From assembly GCA_964017155.1 (NCBI GenBank), contig OZ024864.1, positions 36,229,480 to 36,293,479 on the forward strand: a stretch of DNA of 64,000 nucleotides. The letters run 5' to 3'. The DNA comes from Oasisia sp. SBJ-2009 (taxonomy: Eukaryota; Annelida; Polychaeta; Sabellida; Siboglinidae). Made by a program: the position numbers and the translations under genes. Below, one piece after another: positions 11,308 to 24,728 of this stretch (the stretch's first letter is position 1; the number at the start of each line of letters is the position of its first letter). The notes beneath the pieces were generated by a model. That model ran no database searches, had not been told where the DNA came from, and was given only the letters and a program-made list of their open reading frames with translations.

Positions 11308-13228
11308 GATCACACTGCTGATGTGTTTCCACTGGTTGATCACACTTTTGACGTGTTCCACTAGTTGATCACACTGTTGACGTGGTTCCATTGGTTGATC
11401 ACACTGTTGATGTGGTTCCATTGGTTGATCACACTATTGACGTCGTTCCAATGTTTGATCACACTATTGACGTCGTTCCTCTAGTTGATCACATTGTTGA
11501 CTTTTTACAACTGGTTGATCACACTGTTGACTTCGTTCAAATGGTTGCTCACACTTTTGATCTCGTTCCATTGGTTGATCACATTGTTGAACTCATTCCA
11601 CTGGTTTGTCACACTTTTGACGTCGTTCCACTGGTTGATCACACTGTTGACGTCGTTCCACTGGTTGATCACAGTGTTGACGTCATTCCTATGGTTGATC
11701 ACACTGTTGGCTTCGTTCCTCTGGTTGATCTCACTGTTGACTTCGTTCCTCTGGTTGATCACACTGTTGACGTGGTTCCATTGATTGATCACACTGTTGA
11801 TGTGGTTCCACTGGTTTATCACGCTGTTAACGTGGTTCCACTGGTTGATAACGATGTTGACGTGTTTCAACTAGTTGATCACACTGTTGACGTGGCGCCA
11901 CTGGTTTATCACGCTGTTTCCACTAGTTGATCACTCTGTTGACGTGGCGCCACTGGTTTATCACGCTGTTGACGTAGTTCCATTGGTTGATCACACTGTT
12001 GACGTCGTTCCAATGGTTGATCACACTGTTGACGTCGTTCCACTGGTTGATCACACTGTTGACGTCATTCCTGTGGTTGATCACACTGTTGATGTGGTTT
12101 CACTGGTTTATCACGCTGTTGTCGTGGTTCTACTGGTTGATCACGCTGTTGACGTGTTTCCACTAGTTGATCACACTGTTGACGTGGCGCCACTGGTTTA
12201 TCACGGTGTTTCCACTAGTTGATCACACTGTTGACGTGGCGCCACTGGTTTATCACGCTGTTGACGTAGTTCCATTGGTTGATCACACTGTTGACGTCGT
12301 TACAATGGTTGATCACACTATTGACGTAGTTCCTATGGTTCATCACATTGTTGACTTCTTACAACTGGTTGCTTACACTGTTGACACCGTTCAAATGGTT
12401 GCTCACACTGTTGACCTCGTTCCATTGGTTGATCACATAGTTGACCTCGTTCCACTGGTTTATCACACTGCTGACGTCGTTCCACTGGTTGATCACACTG
12501 TTGACGTCGTTCCACTGGTTGATCACACTGTTGACGTCGTTCCACTGGTTGATCACACTGTTAACATCGTTCACCTGGTTGACCACACTGTTGACGTCGT
12601 TCCTCTGGTTGATCACACTGTTGACGTCGTTCCTCTGGTTGATCCCACTGTTGACGTCGTTCTATTGGTTGATCACATTGTTGACCTCGTTCCATTGGTT
12701 GATCACACTGTTGACCTCGTTCCATTGGTTGATCACACTGTTGACCTCGTTCCACTGGTTGATCACGGCATCGCGCACTTAGATTTTCTTTTTTGAAAAA
12801 CCTGCATAGTTAGTCCCCATATACGTCAGTATGTACGCAGATGTTATTCGATATGAATCGAGGTAACATATTGTTAAATTAATTAATAATCAACAACCAG
12901 TAGCAAGTATAAGCGGTATGTTACAAACATTTCTTCGCGGATTGCTTGATGAAACAAGAATGTAGATTGATTAAAGAAATTAATTAGCAGCAGATAGGGA
13001 TCGTCAGGGAAATATGGCCATAATCAATCAACACAAATTCCTGTTTGTGTTCTAGCACAATGAAGAATGCTATTTGACCCGAATCAAATAACAACCATAT
13101 GCCATGGTCAGAGGAATATTTTAATAATTCACAAGGAAGATTGGTAGCTTTTTTGTTGCCTGGATAAGAAGGACAAATAAACTAATCAACACACAGGATA
13201 ACGCAATTTGGGATAGAGTGTTTCAATA
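11308..13228 (+). repeat. Satellite unit 9, fused array (about 49 monomers), B end, C spacer
   Basis: 30-mers at 11308-12771. Spacer 12772-13228, 457 bp, class C. The 22-bp short monomer occurs twice (near 11,915 and 12,210). Since it normally occurs once near the left of an A-type array, this array looks like a fusion of at least two. Confidence 0.93.
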
Positions 13229-14698
13229 GATCACACTGCTGATGTGTTTCCACTGGTTGATCACACTTTTGACGTGGTTCCACTGGTTGATCACACTGTT
13301 GACGTGGTTCCACTAGTCGATCACACTGTTGACGTGGTTCCATTGCTTGATCACACTGTTTATGTGGTTCCACTGGTTTATCACGCTGTTGACGTGGTTC
13401 CATTGGTTGATCACGCTGCTGACGTGTTTCCACTAGTTGATCAAAATGTTGACGTGGCTCCACTGGTTTATCACGCTGTTGACGTAGTTCCATTGGTTGA
13501 TGACACTGTTGACGTCGTTCCAATGTTTGTTCACACTATTGACGTCGTTCCTCTTGTTGATCACATTGTTGACTTCTTACAACTGGTTGATCACACGGTT
13601 GACATCGTTCAAATGGTTGCTCACACTGTTGTCCTCAATCCATTGGTTGATCACATTGTTGACTTCGTTCCACTGGTTTATCACACTGTTGACGTCGTTC
13701 CACTGGTTGATCACACTGTTTACGTCGTTCCACTGGTTGATCACACTGTTGGCGTCATTCCTGTGGTTAATCACACTGTTGACGTTGTTCCACTGGTTGA
13801 TCACACTGTTGACGTCGTTTCACTGGTTGGTCACACGGTTGACGTCGTTCCATTGGTTGATCACATTGTTGACCTCGTTCCTTTGGTTGATCACACTGTT
13901 GACCTCCTTCCATTGGTTGATCACACTGTTGGCCTCGTTCCTCTGGTTGATCACACTGTTGACCTCGTTCCTCTGGTTGATCACACCTTTGGGACCACAA
14001 TGGAAATAAGTGCTTGCACCTTTTTGTGTCATCCTTTTATTTAATGTACTTTGTAGTTATATCTTATATATATCTGTACAATGTTTTATATTCTATACTA
14101 AATCAATCCATCCATCCATCCACTGGTTGATCACACTGTTGACGTCGTTCCACTGGTTGATCACACTGTTGACGTCATTCCTGTGGTTGATCACATTGCA
14201 TCGCGCACTTCTTATTATTCCGACAGGCTCGTCGCTACTTGTTGTAAATTAGATTTTCTTTTTTGAAAAACCTGCATAGTTAGTCCCCATATACGTCAGC
14301 ATGTACGCAATAGTTATTCGATGTGAATCGAGGTAACATATTGTTAAATTAATTAATAATCAACTACCAATAGCAATTATAAGCGGTATGTTACAAACAT
14401 TTCTTCGCGGATTGCTTGATGAAACAAGACTGTAGATTGATTAAACTAATTAATTAGCAGCAGATAGGGATCGTCAGGGAAATATGGCCATAATCAATCA
14501 ACACAAATTCCTGTTTTTGTTCTGGCACAATGAAGAATGCTTTTTGAAGCGAATCAAATAACAACCATATGCCATCGTGAGAGGAATATTTTCATAATTC
14601 ACAAGGAAGATTTGTAGCTTTTTGGTTGCCTGGATAAGAAGGACAAATAAACTAATCATCACACAGGATAACGCAATTTGGGATAGACTGTTTCAATA
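13229..14698 (+). repeat. Satellite unit 10 with retro-tail insertion, A end, B spacer
   Basis: 30-mers at 13229-14201, split at 13987-14121. Spacer 14202-14698, 497 bp, class B. It lacks the 22-bp short monomer and the monomers next to it that units 6 and 15 have at the matching place (about 6,740), so the array is shorter. Confidence 0.94.
13987..14121 (+). mobile_element. 3' tail of a non-LTR retrotransposon, copy 2
   Basis: Same segment and same junctions as the copy at 7297-7431, 6,690 bp downstream, with only isolated substitutions (for example TTGTAGTTATATC instead of TTGTATTTATATC). It was copied with its host unit, not inserted independently. Confidence 0.6.
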
Positions 14699-15917
14699 GA
14701 TCACACTGCTGATGTGTTTCCACTGGTTGATCACACTTTTGACGTGTTCCACTAGTTGATCACACTGTTGACGTGTTTCCACTAGTTGATCACACTGTTG
14801 ACGTGGCGCCACTGATTTATCACGCTGTTTCCACTAGTTGATCACACTGTTGACGTGGCGCCACTGGTTTATCACGCTGTTGACGTAGTTCCATTGGTTT
14901 ATCACACTATTGACGTCGTTCCAATGTTTGATCACACTATTGACGTCGTTCCTCTAGTTGATCACATTGTTGACTTTTTACAACTGGTTGATCACACTGT
15001 TGACTTCGTTCAAATGGTTGCTCACACTGTTGATCTCGTTCCATTTGTTGATCACATTGTTGACCTCGTTCCACTGGTTTGTCACACTTTTGACGTCGTT
15101 CCACTGGTTGATCACACTGTTGACGTCGTTCCACTGGTTGATCACAGTGTTGACGTCATTCCTGTGGTTGATCACACTGTTGACGTTGTTCCACTGGTTG
15201 ATCACACTGTTGACGTCGTTCCACTGGTTGATCACATTGTTGCCCTCGTTCCATTGGTTGATCACCCTGTTGACCTCGTTCCAGTGGTTGGTCACACTGT
15301 TGGCTTCGTTGCTCTGGTTGATCTCACTGTTGACCTCGTTCCTATGGTTGATCACACTGTTGACGTCGTTCCATTGGTTGATCACACTGTTGACGTCGTT
15401 CCACTGCTTGATCACGGCATGGCGCACTTCTTATTATTCCGAAAGGCTCGTCACTACTTGTTGTAAATTAGATATTCTTTTTTGAAAAACCTGCATAGTT
15501 AGTCCCCATATACGTCAGTATGTACGTAGATGTTATTCGATATGAATCGAGGTAACATATTGTTAAATTAATTAATAATCAACAACCAATAGCAATTATA
15601 AGCGGTATGGTACAAACATTTCTTCGCGGATTCCTTGCTGAAACAAGAACGTAGATTGATTAAAGTAATTAATTAGCAGCAGATAGGGATCGTCAGGGAA
15701 ATATGGCCATAATCAGTCAACACAAATTCCTGGTTTTGTTCTGGCACAATGAAGAATGCTATATCAAGCGAATCAAATAACAACCAAATCCCATGGTCAG
15801 AGGAATATTTTCATAATTCACAAGGAAGAATAGTAGCTTTTTTGTTGCATTGATAAGAAGGACAAATAAACTAATCAACAGACGGGATAACGCAATTTGG
15901 GATAGATTGTTTCTTTA
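14699..15917 (+). repeat. Satellite unit 11, A end, A spacer
   Basis: 30-mers at 14699-15420 (about 24 copies). Spacer 15421-15917, 497 bp, class A. It shares with unit 2 the spacer variants GGTATGGTACAAAC and ATAATCAGTCAACAC, so it descends from the same copy. Confidence 0.95.
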
Positions 15918-16926
15918 GATAACACTGCTGATGTGTTTCCCCTGGTTGATCACACTTTTGACGTGGTTCCACTGGTTAATCACACTGTTGACGTCGTTCC
16001 ACTGGTTGATCACACTGTTGACGTCGTTCCATTGGTTGATCACATTGTTGCCCTCGTTCCATTGGTTGATCACACTGTTGACCTCTTTCCACTGGTTGAT
16101 CACACTGTTGGTCTCGTTCCTCTGGTTGATCACACTGTTGACTTCGTTCCTCTGGTTGATCACACTGTTGACGTCGTTCCACTTGTTGATCACACTGTTG
16201 ACATCGTTCACCTGGTTGATCGCACTGTTGACGTCGTTCCTCTTTTTGATCACACTGTTGACGTCGTTCCACTGGTTGATCACACTGTTGACATCGTTCC
16301 TCTGGTTGATCACACTGTTGACGTCGTTCCATTGGTTGATCACATTGTTGACCTCGTTCCTTTGGTTGATCACATTGTTGACCTCGTTCCATTGGTTGAT
16401 CACACTGTTGACCTCGTTCCACTGGTTGATCACACTGTTGACATCGTTCCACTGGTTGATCACGGCATCGCGGACTTAGATTTTCTTTCTTTTTTAAACC
16501 TGCATAGTTAGTCCCCATATACGTCAGTATGTACGCATTAGTTATTCGATGTGAATCGAGGTAACATATTGTTAAATTAATTAATAATCAACTACCAATA
16601 GCAATTATAATCGGTATGTTACAAACATTTCTTCGCGGATTGCTTGATGAAACAAGACTGTAGATTGATTAAACTAATTAATTAGCAGCAGATAGGGATC
16701 GTCAGGGAAATATGGCCATAATCAATCAACACAAATTCCTGTTTTTGTTCTGGCACAATGAAGAATGCTTTTTGAAGCGAATCAAATAACAACCATATGC
16801 CATCGTGAGAGGAATATTTTCATAATTCACAAGGAAGATTAGTAGCTTTTTGGTTGCCTGGATAAGAAGGACAAATAAACTAATCATCACACAGGATAAC
16901 GCAATTTGGGATAGACTGTTTCGATA
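15918..16926 (+). repeat. Satellite unit 12, contracted array, B end, B spacer
   Basis: 30-mers at 15918-16468 (about 18 copies). Spacer 16469-16926, 458 bp, class B, with the rare TATAATCGGTATG variant shared with unit 3. It is the counterpart of unit 3 with a large internal loss of monomers after about 15,975. Confidence 0.95.
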
Positions 16927-18295
16927 GATCACACTGCTGATGTGTTTCCCCTGGTTGATCACACTTCTGACGTGTTCCACTAGTTGATCACACTGTTGAC
17001 GTGGTTCCATTGGTTGATCACACTGTTGATGTGGTTCCACTGGTTTATCACGCTGTTGACGTGGTTCCACTGGTTGATCACGCTGTTGACGTGTTTCCAC
17101 TAGTTGATCACACTGTTGACGTGGCGCCACTGATTTATCACGCTGTTTCCACTAGTTGATCACACTGTTGACGTGGCGCCACTGGTTTATCACGCTGTTG
17201 ACGTAGTTCCATTGGTTTATCACACTATTGACGTCGTTCCAATGTTTCATCACACTATTGACGTCGTTCCTCTAGTTGATCACATTGTTGACTTTTTACA
17301 ACTGGTTGATCACACAGTTGACTTCGATCAAATGGTTGCTCACACTGTTGATCTCGTTCCATTGGTTGATCACATTGTTGACCTCGTTCCACTGGTTTGT
17401 CACACTTTTGACGTCGTTCCACTGGTTGATCACACTGTTGACGTCGTTCCACTGGTTGATCACAGTGTTGACGTCATTCCTGTGGTTGATCACACTGTTG
17501 ACGTTGTTCCACTGGTTGATCACACTGTTGACGTCGTTCCACTGGTTGATCACATTGTTGCCCTCGTTCCATTGGTTGATCACCCTGTTGACCTCGTTCC
17601 AGTGGTTGATCACCCTGTTGACCTCGTTCCATTGGTTGATCACCCTGTTGACCTCGTTCCAGTGGTTGATCACACTGTTGGCTTCGTTCCTCTGGTTGAT
17701 CTCACTGTTGACCTCGTTCCTATGGTTGATCACACTGTTGACGTCGTTCCATTGGTTGATCACACTGTTGACGTCGTTCCACTGCTTGATCACGGCATGG
17801 CGCACTTCTTATTATTCCGAAAGGCTCGTCACTACTTGTTGTAAATTAGATTTTCTTTTTTGAAAAACCTGCATAGTTAGTCCCCATATACGTCAATATG
17901 TACGTAGATGTTATTCTATATCAATCGAGGTAACATATTGTTAAATTAATTAATAATCAACAACCAATAGCAATTATAAGCGGTATGTTACAAACATTTC
18001 TTCGCGGATTCCTTGCTGAAACAAGAACGTAGATTGATTAAAGTAATTAATTAGCAGCAGATAGGGATCGTCAGGGAAATATGGCCATAATCAATCAACA
18101 CAAATTCCTGGTTTTGTTCTGGCACAATGAAGAATGCTATATCAAGCGAATCAAATAACAACCAAATCCCATGGTCAGAGGAATATTTTCATAATTTACA
18201 AGGAAGAATGGTAGCTTTTTTGTTGCATTGATAAGAAGGACAAATAAACTAATCAACAGACGGGATAACGCAATTTGGGATAGATTGTTTCTTTA
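16927..18295 (+). repeat. Satellite unit 13, A end, A spacer
   Basis: 30-mers at 16927-17798 (about 29 copies). Spacer 17799-18295, 497 bp, class A. Counterpart of unit 4, offset 13,177 bp over most of its length. Private change GACTTCGATCAAATGG near 17,320. Confidence 0.95.
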
Positions 18296-19723
18296 GATCA
18301 CACTGCTGATGTGTTTCCCCTGGTTGATCACATTTTTGACGTGGTTCCACTGGTTGATCACACTGTTGACGTGGTTCCACCAGTTCATCATGCTATAGAC
18401 GTGGTTCCACTAGTTGATCACACTCTTGACGTGGTTCCATTGGTTGATCACACTGTTGATGTGGTTTCACTGGTTTATCACGCTGATGTCGTGGTTCCAG
18501 TGGTTGATCACGCTGTTGACGTGTTTCCACTAGTTGATCACACTGTTGACGTGGCGCCACTGGTTGATCACGCTGTTGACGTAGTTCCATTGGTTGATCA
18601 CACTGTTGACGTTGTTCCAATGGTTGATCACACTATTGACGTCGTTCCTCTGGTTGATCACATTGTTGACTTCTTACAACATGTTGATCGCACTGTTGAC
18701 ATCGTTCAAATGGTTGCTCACACTTTTGAAATCGTTCCATTTTTTGATCACATTGTTGACATCGTTCCACTGGTGTATCACACTGTTGACATCGTTCCAT
18801 TGGTTGATCACACTGTTGACGTCGTTCCACTGGTTGATCACAGTGTTGACGTCATTCCTGTGGTTGATCACACTGTTGACGTCGTTCCACTGGTTGATCA
18901 CACTGTTGACGTCGTTCCATTGGTTGATCACATTGTTGCCCTCGTTCCATTGGTTGATCACACTGTTGACGTCGTTCCACTGGTTGATCACACTGTTGAC
19001 ATCGTTCACCTGGTTGATCGCACTGTTGACGTCGTTCCTCTTTTTGATCACACTTTTGACGTCGTTCCACTGGTTGATCACACTGTTGACATCGTTCCTC
19101 TGGTTGATCACACTGTTGACGTCGTTCCATTGGTTGAACACATTGTTGACCTCGTTCCTTTGGTTGATCACATTGTTGACCTCGTTCCATTGGTTGATCA
19201 CACTGTTGACCTCGTTCCATTGGTTGATCACACTGTTGACCTCGTTCCACTGGTTGATCACGGCATCGCGCTCTTAGATTTTCTTTTTTTTTAAACCTGC
19301 ATAGTTAGTCCCCATATACGTCATTATGTACGCAGATGTTATTCGATGTGAATCGAGGTAACATATTGTTAAATTAATTAATAATCAACAACCAGTAGCA
19401 AGTATAAGCGGTATGTTACAAACATTTCTTCGCTGATTGCTTGATGAAACAAGAATGTAGATTGATTAAAGAAATTAATTAGCAGCAGATAGGGATCGTC
19501 AGGGAAATATGGCCATAATCAATCAACACAAATTCCTGTTTGTGTTCTAGCACAATGAAGAATGCTATTTGATCCGAATCAAATAACAACCATATGCCAT
19601 GGTCAGAGGAATATTTTAATAATTCACAAGGAAGATTGGTAGCTTTTTTGTTGCCTGGATAAGAAGGACAAATAAACTAATCAACACACAGGATAACGCA
19701 ATTTGGGATAGAGTGTTTCAATA
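18296..19723 (+). repeat. Satellite unit 14, B end, C spacer
   Basis: 30-mers at 18296-19266 (about 32 copies). Spacer 19267-19723, 457 bp, class C. Counterpart of unit 5, with two extra monomers near 18,437-18,500 (TGATGTGGTTTCACTGG and CTGATGTCGTGGTTCCAG). Confidence 0.95.
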
Positions 19724-21176
19724 GATCACACTGCTGATGTGTTTCCACTGGTTGATCACACTTTTGACGTGGTTCCACTGGTTGATCACACTGTTGACGT
19801 GGTTCCACTAGTCGATCACACTGTTGACGTGGTTCCATTGCTTGATCACACTGTTTATGTGGTTCCACTGGTTTATCACGCTGTTGACGTGGTTCCATTG
19901 GTTGATCACGCTGCTGACGTGTTTCCACTAGTTGATCAAAATGTTGACGTGGCGCCACTGGTTTATCACGCTGTTTCCACTAGTTGATCACATTGTTGAC
20001 GTGGCTCCACTGGTTTATCACGCTGTTGACGTAGTTCCATTGGTTGATGACACTGTTGACGTCGTTCCAATGTTTGATCACACTATTGACGTCGTTCCTC
20101 TTGTTGATCACATTGTTGACTTCTTACAACTGGTTGATCACACTGTTGACCTCGTTCAAATGGTTGCTCACACTGTTGTCCTCAATCCATTGGTTGATCA
20201 CATTGTTGACCTCGTTCCACTGGTTTATCACACTGTTGACGTCGTTCCACTGGTTGATCACACTGTTTACGTCGTTCCACTGGTTGATCACACTGTTGGC
20301 GTCATTCCTGCGGTTAATCACACTGTTGACGTTGTTCCACTGGTTGATCACACTGTTGACGTCGTTTCACTGGTTGGTCACACGGTTGACGTCGTTCCAT
20401 TGGTTGATCACATTGTTGACCTCGTTCCTTTGGTTGATCACACTGTTGACCTCCTTCCATTGGTTGATCACACTGTTGGCCTCGTTCCTCTGGTTGATCA
20501 CACTGTTGATCTCGTTCCTCTGGTTGATCACACCTTTGGGACCACAATGGAAATAAGTGCTTGCACCTTTTTGTGTCATCCTTTTATTTAATGTACTTTG
20601 TATTTATATCTTATATATATCTGTCCAATGTTTTATATTCTATACTAAATCAATCCATCCATCCATCCACTGGTTGATCACACTGTTGACGTCGTTCCAC
20701 TGGTTGATCACACTGTTGACGTCATTCCTGTGGTTGATCACATTGCATCGCGCACTTCTTATTATTCCGACAGGCTCGTCGCTACTTGTTGTAAATTAGA
20801 TTTTCTTTTTTGAAAAACCTGCATAGTTAGTCCCCATATACGTCAGTATGTACGCAATAGTTATTCGATGTGAATCGAGGTAACATATTGTTAAATTAAT
20901 TAATAATCAACTACCAATAGCAATTAATTAATTAGCAGCAGATAGGGATCGTCAGGGAAATATGGCCATAATCAATCAACACAAATTCCTGTTTTTGTTC
21001 TGGCACAATGAAGAATGCTTTTTGAAGCGAATCAAATAACAACCATATGCCATCGTGAGAGGAATATTTTCATAATTCACAAGGAAGATTAGTAGCTTTT
21101 TCGTTGCCTGGATAAGAAGGACAAGTAAACTAATCATCACACAGGATAACGCAATTTGGGATAGACTGTTTCAATA
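19724..21176 (+). repeat. Satellite unit 15 with retro-tail insertion and deleted spacer
   Basis: 30-mers at 19724-20748, split at 20534-20668. Spacer 20749-21176 is only 428 bp because 69 bp are missing at about 20,925-20,932, between two AATTA motifs. Counterpart of unit 6 at an offset of 13,237 bp. Confidence 0.95.
20534..20668 (+). mobile_element. 3' tail of a non-LTR retrotransposon, copy 3
   Basis: Third copy of the segment at 7297-7431, offset 13,237 bp, differing by isolated substitutions (CTGTCCAATG for CTGTACAATG). It has the same junctions with the 30-mers on both sides. Confidence 0.6.
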
Positions 21177-22253
21177 GATCACACTGCTGATGTGTTTCCA
21201 CTGGTTGATCACACTTTTGACGTGTTCCACTAGTTGATCACACTGTTGACGTGGTTCCATTGGTTGATCACACTGTTGATGTGGTTCCACTGGTTTATCA
21301 CGCTGTTGACGTGGTTCCACTGGTTGATCACGCTGTTGACGTGTTTCCACTAGTTGATCACACTGTTGACGTGGTTCCATTGGTTGATCACATTGTTGAC
21401 CTCGTTCCACTGGTTTGTCACACTTTTGACGTCGTTCCACTGGTTGATCACACTGTTGACGTCGTTCCACTGGTTGATCACAGTGTTGACGTCATTCCTT
21501 TGGTTGATCACACTGTTGACGTTGTTCCACTGGTTGATCACACTGTTGACGTCGTTCCACTGGTTGATCACATTGTTGCCCTCGTTCCATTGGTTGATCA
21601 CCCTGTTGACCTCGTTCCAGTGGTTGATCACACTGTTGGCTTCGTTCCTCTGGTTGATCTCACTGTTGACCTCGTTCCTATGGTTGATCACACTGTTGAC
21701 GTCGTTCCATTGGTTGATCACACTGTTGACGTCGTTCCACTGCTTGATCACGGCATGGCGCACTTCTTATTATTCCGAAAGGCTCGTCACTACTTGTTGT
21801 AAATTAGATTTTCTTTTTTGAAAAACCTGCATAGTTAGTCCCCATATACGTCAGTATGTACGTAGATGTTATTCGATATGAATCGAGGTAACATATTGTT
21901 AAATTAATTAATAATCAACAACCAATAGCAATTATAAGCGGTATGTTACAAACATTTCTTCGCGGATTCCTTGCTGAAACAAGAACGTAGATTGATTAAA
22001 GTAATTAATTAGCAGCAGATAGGGATCGTCAGGGAAATATGGCCATAATCAATCAACACAAATTCCTGATTTTGTTCTGGCACAATGAAGAATGCTATAT
22101 CAAGCGAATCAAATAACAACCAAATCCCATGGTCAGAGGAATATTTTCATAATTCACAAGGAAGAATGGTAGCTTTTTTGTTGCATTGATAAGAAGGACA
22201 AATAAACTAATCAACAGACGGGATAACGCAATTTGGGATAGATTGTTTCTTTA
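21177..22253 (+). repeat. Satellite unit 16, short A array, A spacer
   Basis: 30-mers at 21177-21756 (about 19 copies). Spacer 21757-22253, 497 bp, class A. This 580-bp array is the first of the compact A arrays that recur in units 18, 20, 22, 25, 27, 32, 34 and 36. Confidence 0.95.
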
Positions 22254-23651
22254 GATCACACTGCTGATGTTCTTCCCCTGGTTGATTACACTTTTGACGT
22301 GGTTCCACTGGTTGATCACACTGTTGACGTGGTTCCACCAGTTCATCAAGCTGTTGACGTGGTTCCACTAGTTGATCACACTCTTGACGTGGTTCCATTG
22401 GTTGATCACACTGTTGATGTGGTTTCACTGGTTTATCACGCTGATGTCGTGGTTCCAGTGGTTGATCACGCTGTTGACGTGTTTCCACTAGTTGATCACA
22501 CTGTTGACGTGGCGCCACTGGTTGATCACGCTGTTGACGTAGTTCCATTGGTTGATAACACTGTTGACGTTGTTCCAATGGTTGATCACACTATTTACGT
22601 CGTTCCTCTGGTTGATCACATTGTTGACTTCTTACAACATGTTGATCGCACTGTTGACATCGTTCAAAAGGTTGCTCACACTGTTGAAATCGTTCCATTT
22701 GTTGATCACATTGTTGACCTCGTTCCACTGGTGTATCACACTGTTGACATCGTTCCATTGGTTGATCACACTGTTGACGTCGTTCCACTGGTTGATCACA
22801 GTGTTGACGTCATTCCTGTGGTTGATCACACTGTTGACGTCGTTCCACTGGTTGATCACACTGTTGACGTCGTTACATTGGTTGATCACATTGTTGCCCT
22901 CGTTCCATTGGTTGATCACACTGTTGGTCTCGTTCCTCTGGTTGATCACACTGTTGACTTCGTTCCTCTGGTTGATCACACTGTTGACGTCGTTCCACTG
23001 GTTGATCACACTGTTGACATCGTTCACCTGGTTGATCGCACTGTTGACGTCGTTCCTCTTTTTGATCACACTGTTGACGTCGTTCCACTGGTTGATCACA
23101 CAGTTGACCTCGTTCCACTGGTTGATCACACTGTTGACCTCGTTCCACTGGTTGATCACACTGTTGACATTGTTCCACTGGTTGATCACGGCATCGCGCA
23201 CTTAGATTTTCTTTTTTCAAAAAACCTGCATAGTTAGTCCCCATATACGTCAGTATGTACGCATTAGTTATTCGATGTGAATCGAGGTAACATATTGTTA
23301 AATTAATTAATAATCAACTACCAATAGCAATTATAAGCGGTATGTTACATACATTTCTTCGCGGATTGCTTGATGAAACAAGACTGTAGATTGATTAAAC
23401 TAATTAATTAGCAGCAGATAGGGATCGTCAGGGAAATATGGCCATAATCAATCAACACAAATTCCTGTTTTTGTTCTGGCACAATGAAGAATGCTTTTTC
23501 AAGCGAATCAAATAACAACCATAGCCATCGTGAGAGGAATATTTTCATAATTCACAAAGAAGATTAGTAGCTTTTTCGTTGCCTGGATAAGAAGGACAAA
23601 TAAACTAATCATCACACAGGATAACGCAATTTGGGATAGACTGTTTCAATT
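22254..23651 (+). repeat. Satellite unit 17, B end, B' spacer
   Basis: 30-mers at 22254-23194 (about 31 copies). Spacer 23195-23651, 457 bp. First appearance of the B' variants (TTACATACATTTC, CTTTTTCAAGC, CCATAGCCATC, CACAAAGAAG, TTTCAATTGATC). Confidence 0.95.
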
Positions 23652-24728
23652 GATCACACTGCTGATGTGTTTCCACTGGTTGATCACACTTTTGACGTGT
23701 TCCACTAGTTGATCACACTGTTGACGTGGTTCCATTGGTTGATCACACTGTTGATGTGGTTCCACTGGTTTATCACGCTGTTGACGTGGTTCCACTGGTT
23801 GATCACGCTGTTGACGTGTTTCCACTAGTTGATCACACTGTTGACGTGGTTCCATTGGTTGATCACATTGTTGACCTCGTTCCACTGGTTTGTCACACTT
23901 TTGACGTCGTTCCACTGGTTGATCACACTGTTGACGTCGTTCCACTGGTTGATCACAGTGTTGACGTCATTCCTGTGGTTGGTCACACTGTTGACGTTGT
24001 TCCACTTGTTGATCACACTGTTGACGTCGTTCCACTGGTTGATCACATTGTTGCCCTCGTTCCATTGGTTGATCACCCTGTTGACCTCGTTCCAGTGGTT
24101 GATCACACTGTTGGCTTCGTTCCTCTGGTTGATCTCACTGTTGACCTCGTTCCTATGGTTGATCACACTGTTGACGTCGTTCCATTGGTTGATCACACTG
24201 TTGACGTCGTTCCACTGCTTGATCACGGCATGGCGCACTTCTTATTATTCCGAAAGGCTCGTTACTACTTGTTGTAAATTAGATTTTTTTTTTTTTTTAA
24301 ACCTGCATAGTTAGTCCCCATATACGTCAGTATGTACGTAGATGTTATTCGATATGAATCGAGGTAACATATTGTTAAATTAATTAATAATCAACTACCA
24401 ATAGCAATTATAAGCGGTATGTTACATACATTTCTTCGCGGATTGCTTGATGAAACAAGACTGTAGATTGATTAAACTAATTAATTAGCAGCAGATAGGG
24501 ATCGTCAGGGAAATATGGCCATAATCAATCAACACAAATTCCTGTTTTTGTTCTGGCACAATGAAGAATGCTTTTTCAAGCGAATCAAATAACAACCATA
24601 GCCATCGTGAGAGGAATATTTTCATAATTCACAAAGAAGATTAGTAGCTTTTTCGTTGCCTGGATAAGAAGGACAAATAAACTAATCATCACACAGGATA
24701 ACGCAATTTGGGATAGACTGTTTCAATT
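23652..24728 (+). repeat. Satellite unit 18, A array, chimeric A-to-B' spacer
   Basis: 30-mers at 23652-24231 (about 19 copies). The 497-bp spacer 24232-24728 starts as class A (GTAGATGTTATTCGATATG) and switches to B' by CAACTACCAATAGC at about 24,393. It contains an expanded T run at about 24,284-24,299. Confidence 0.95.
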
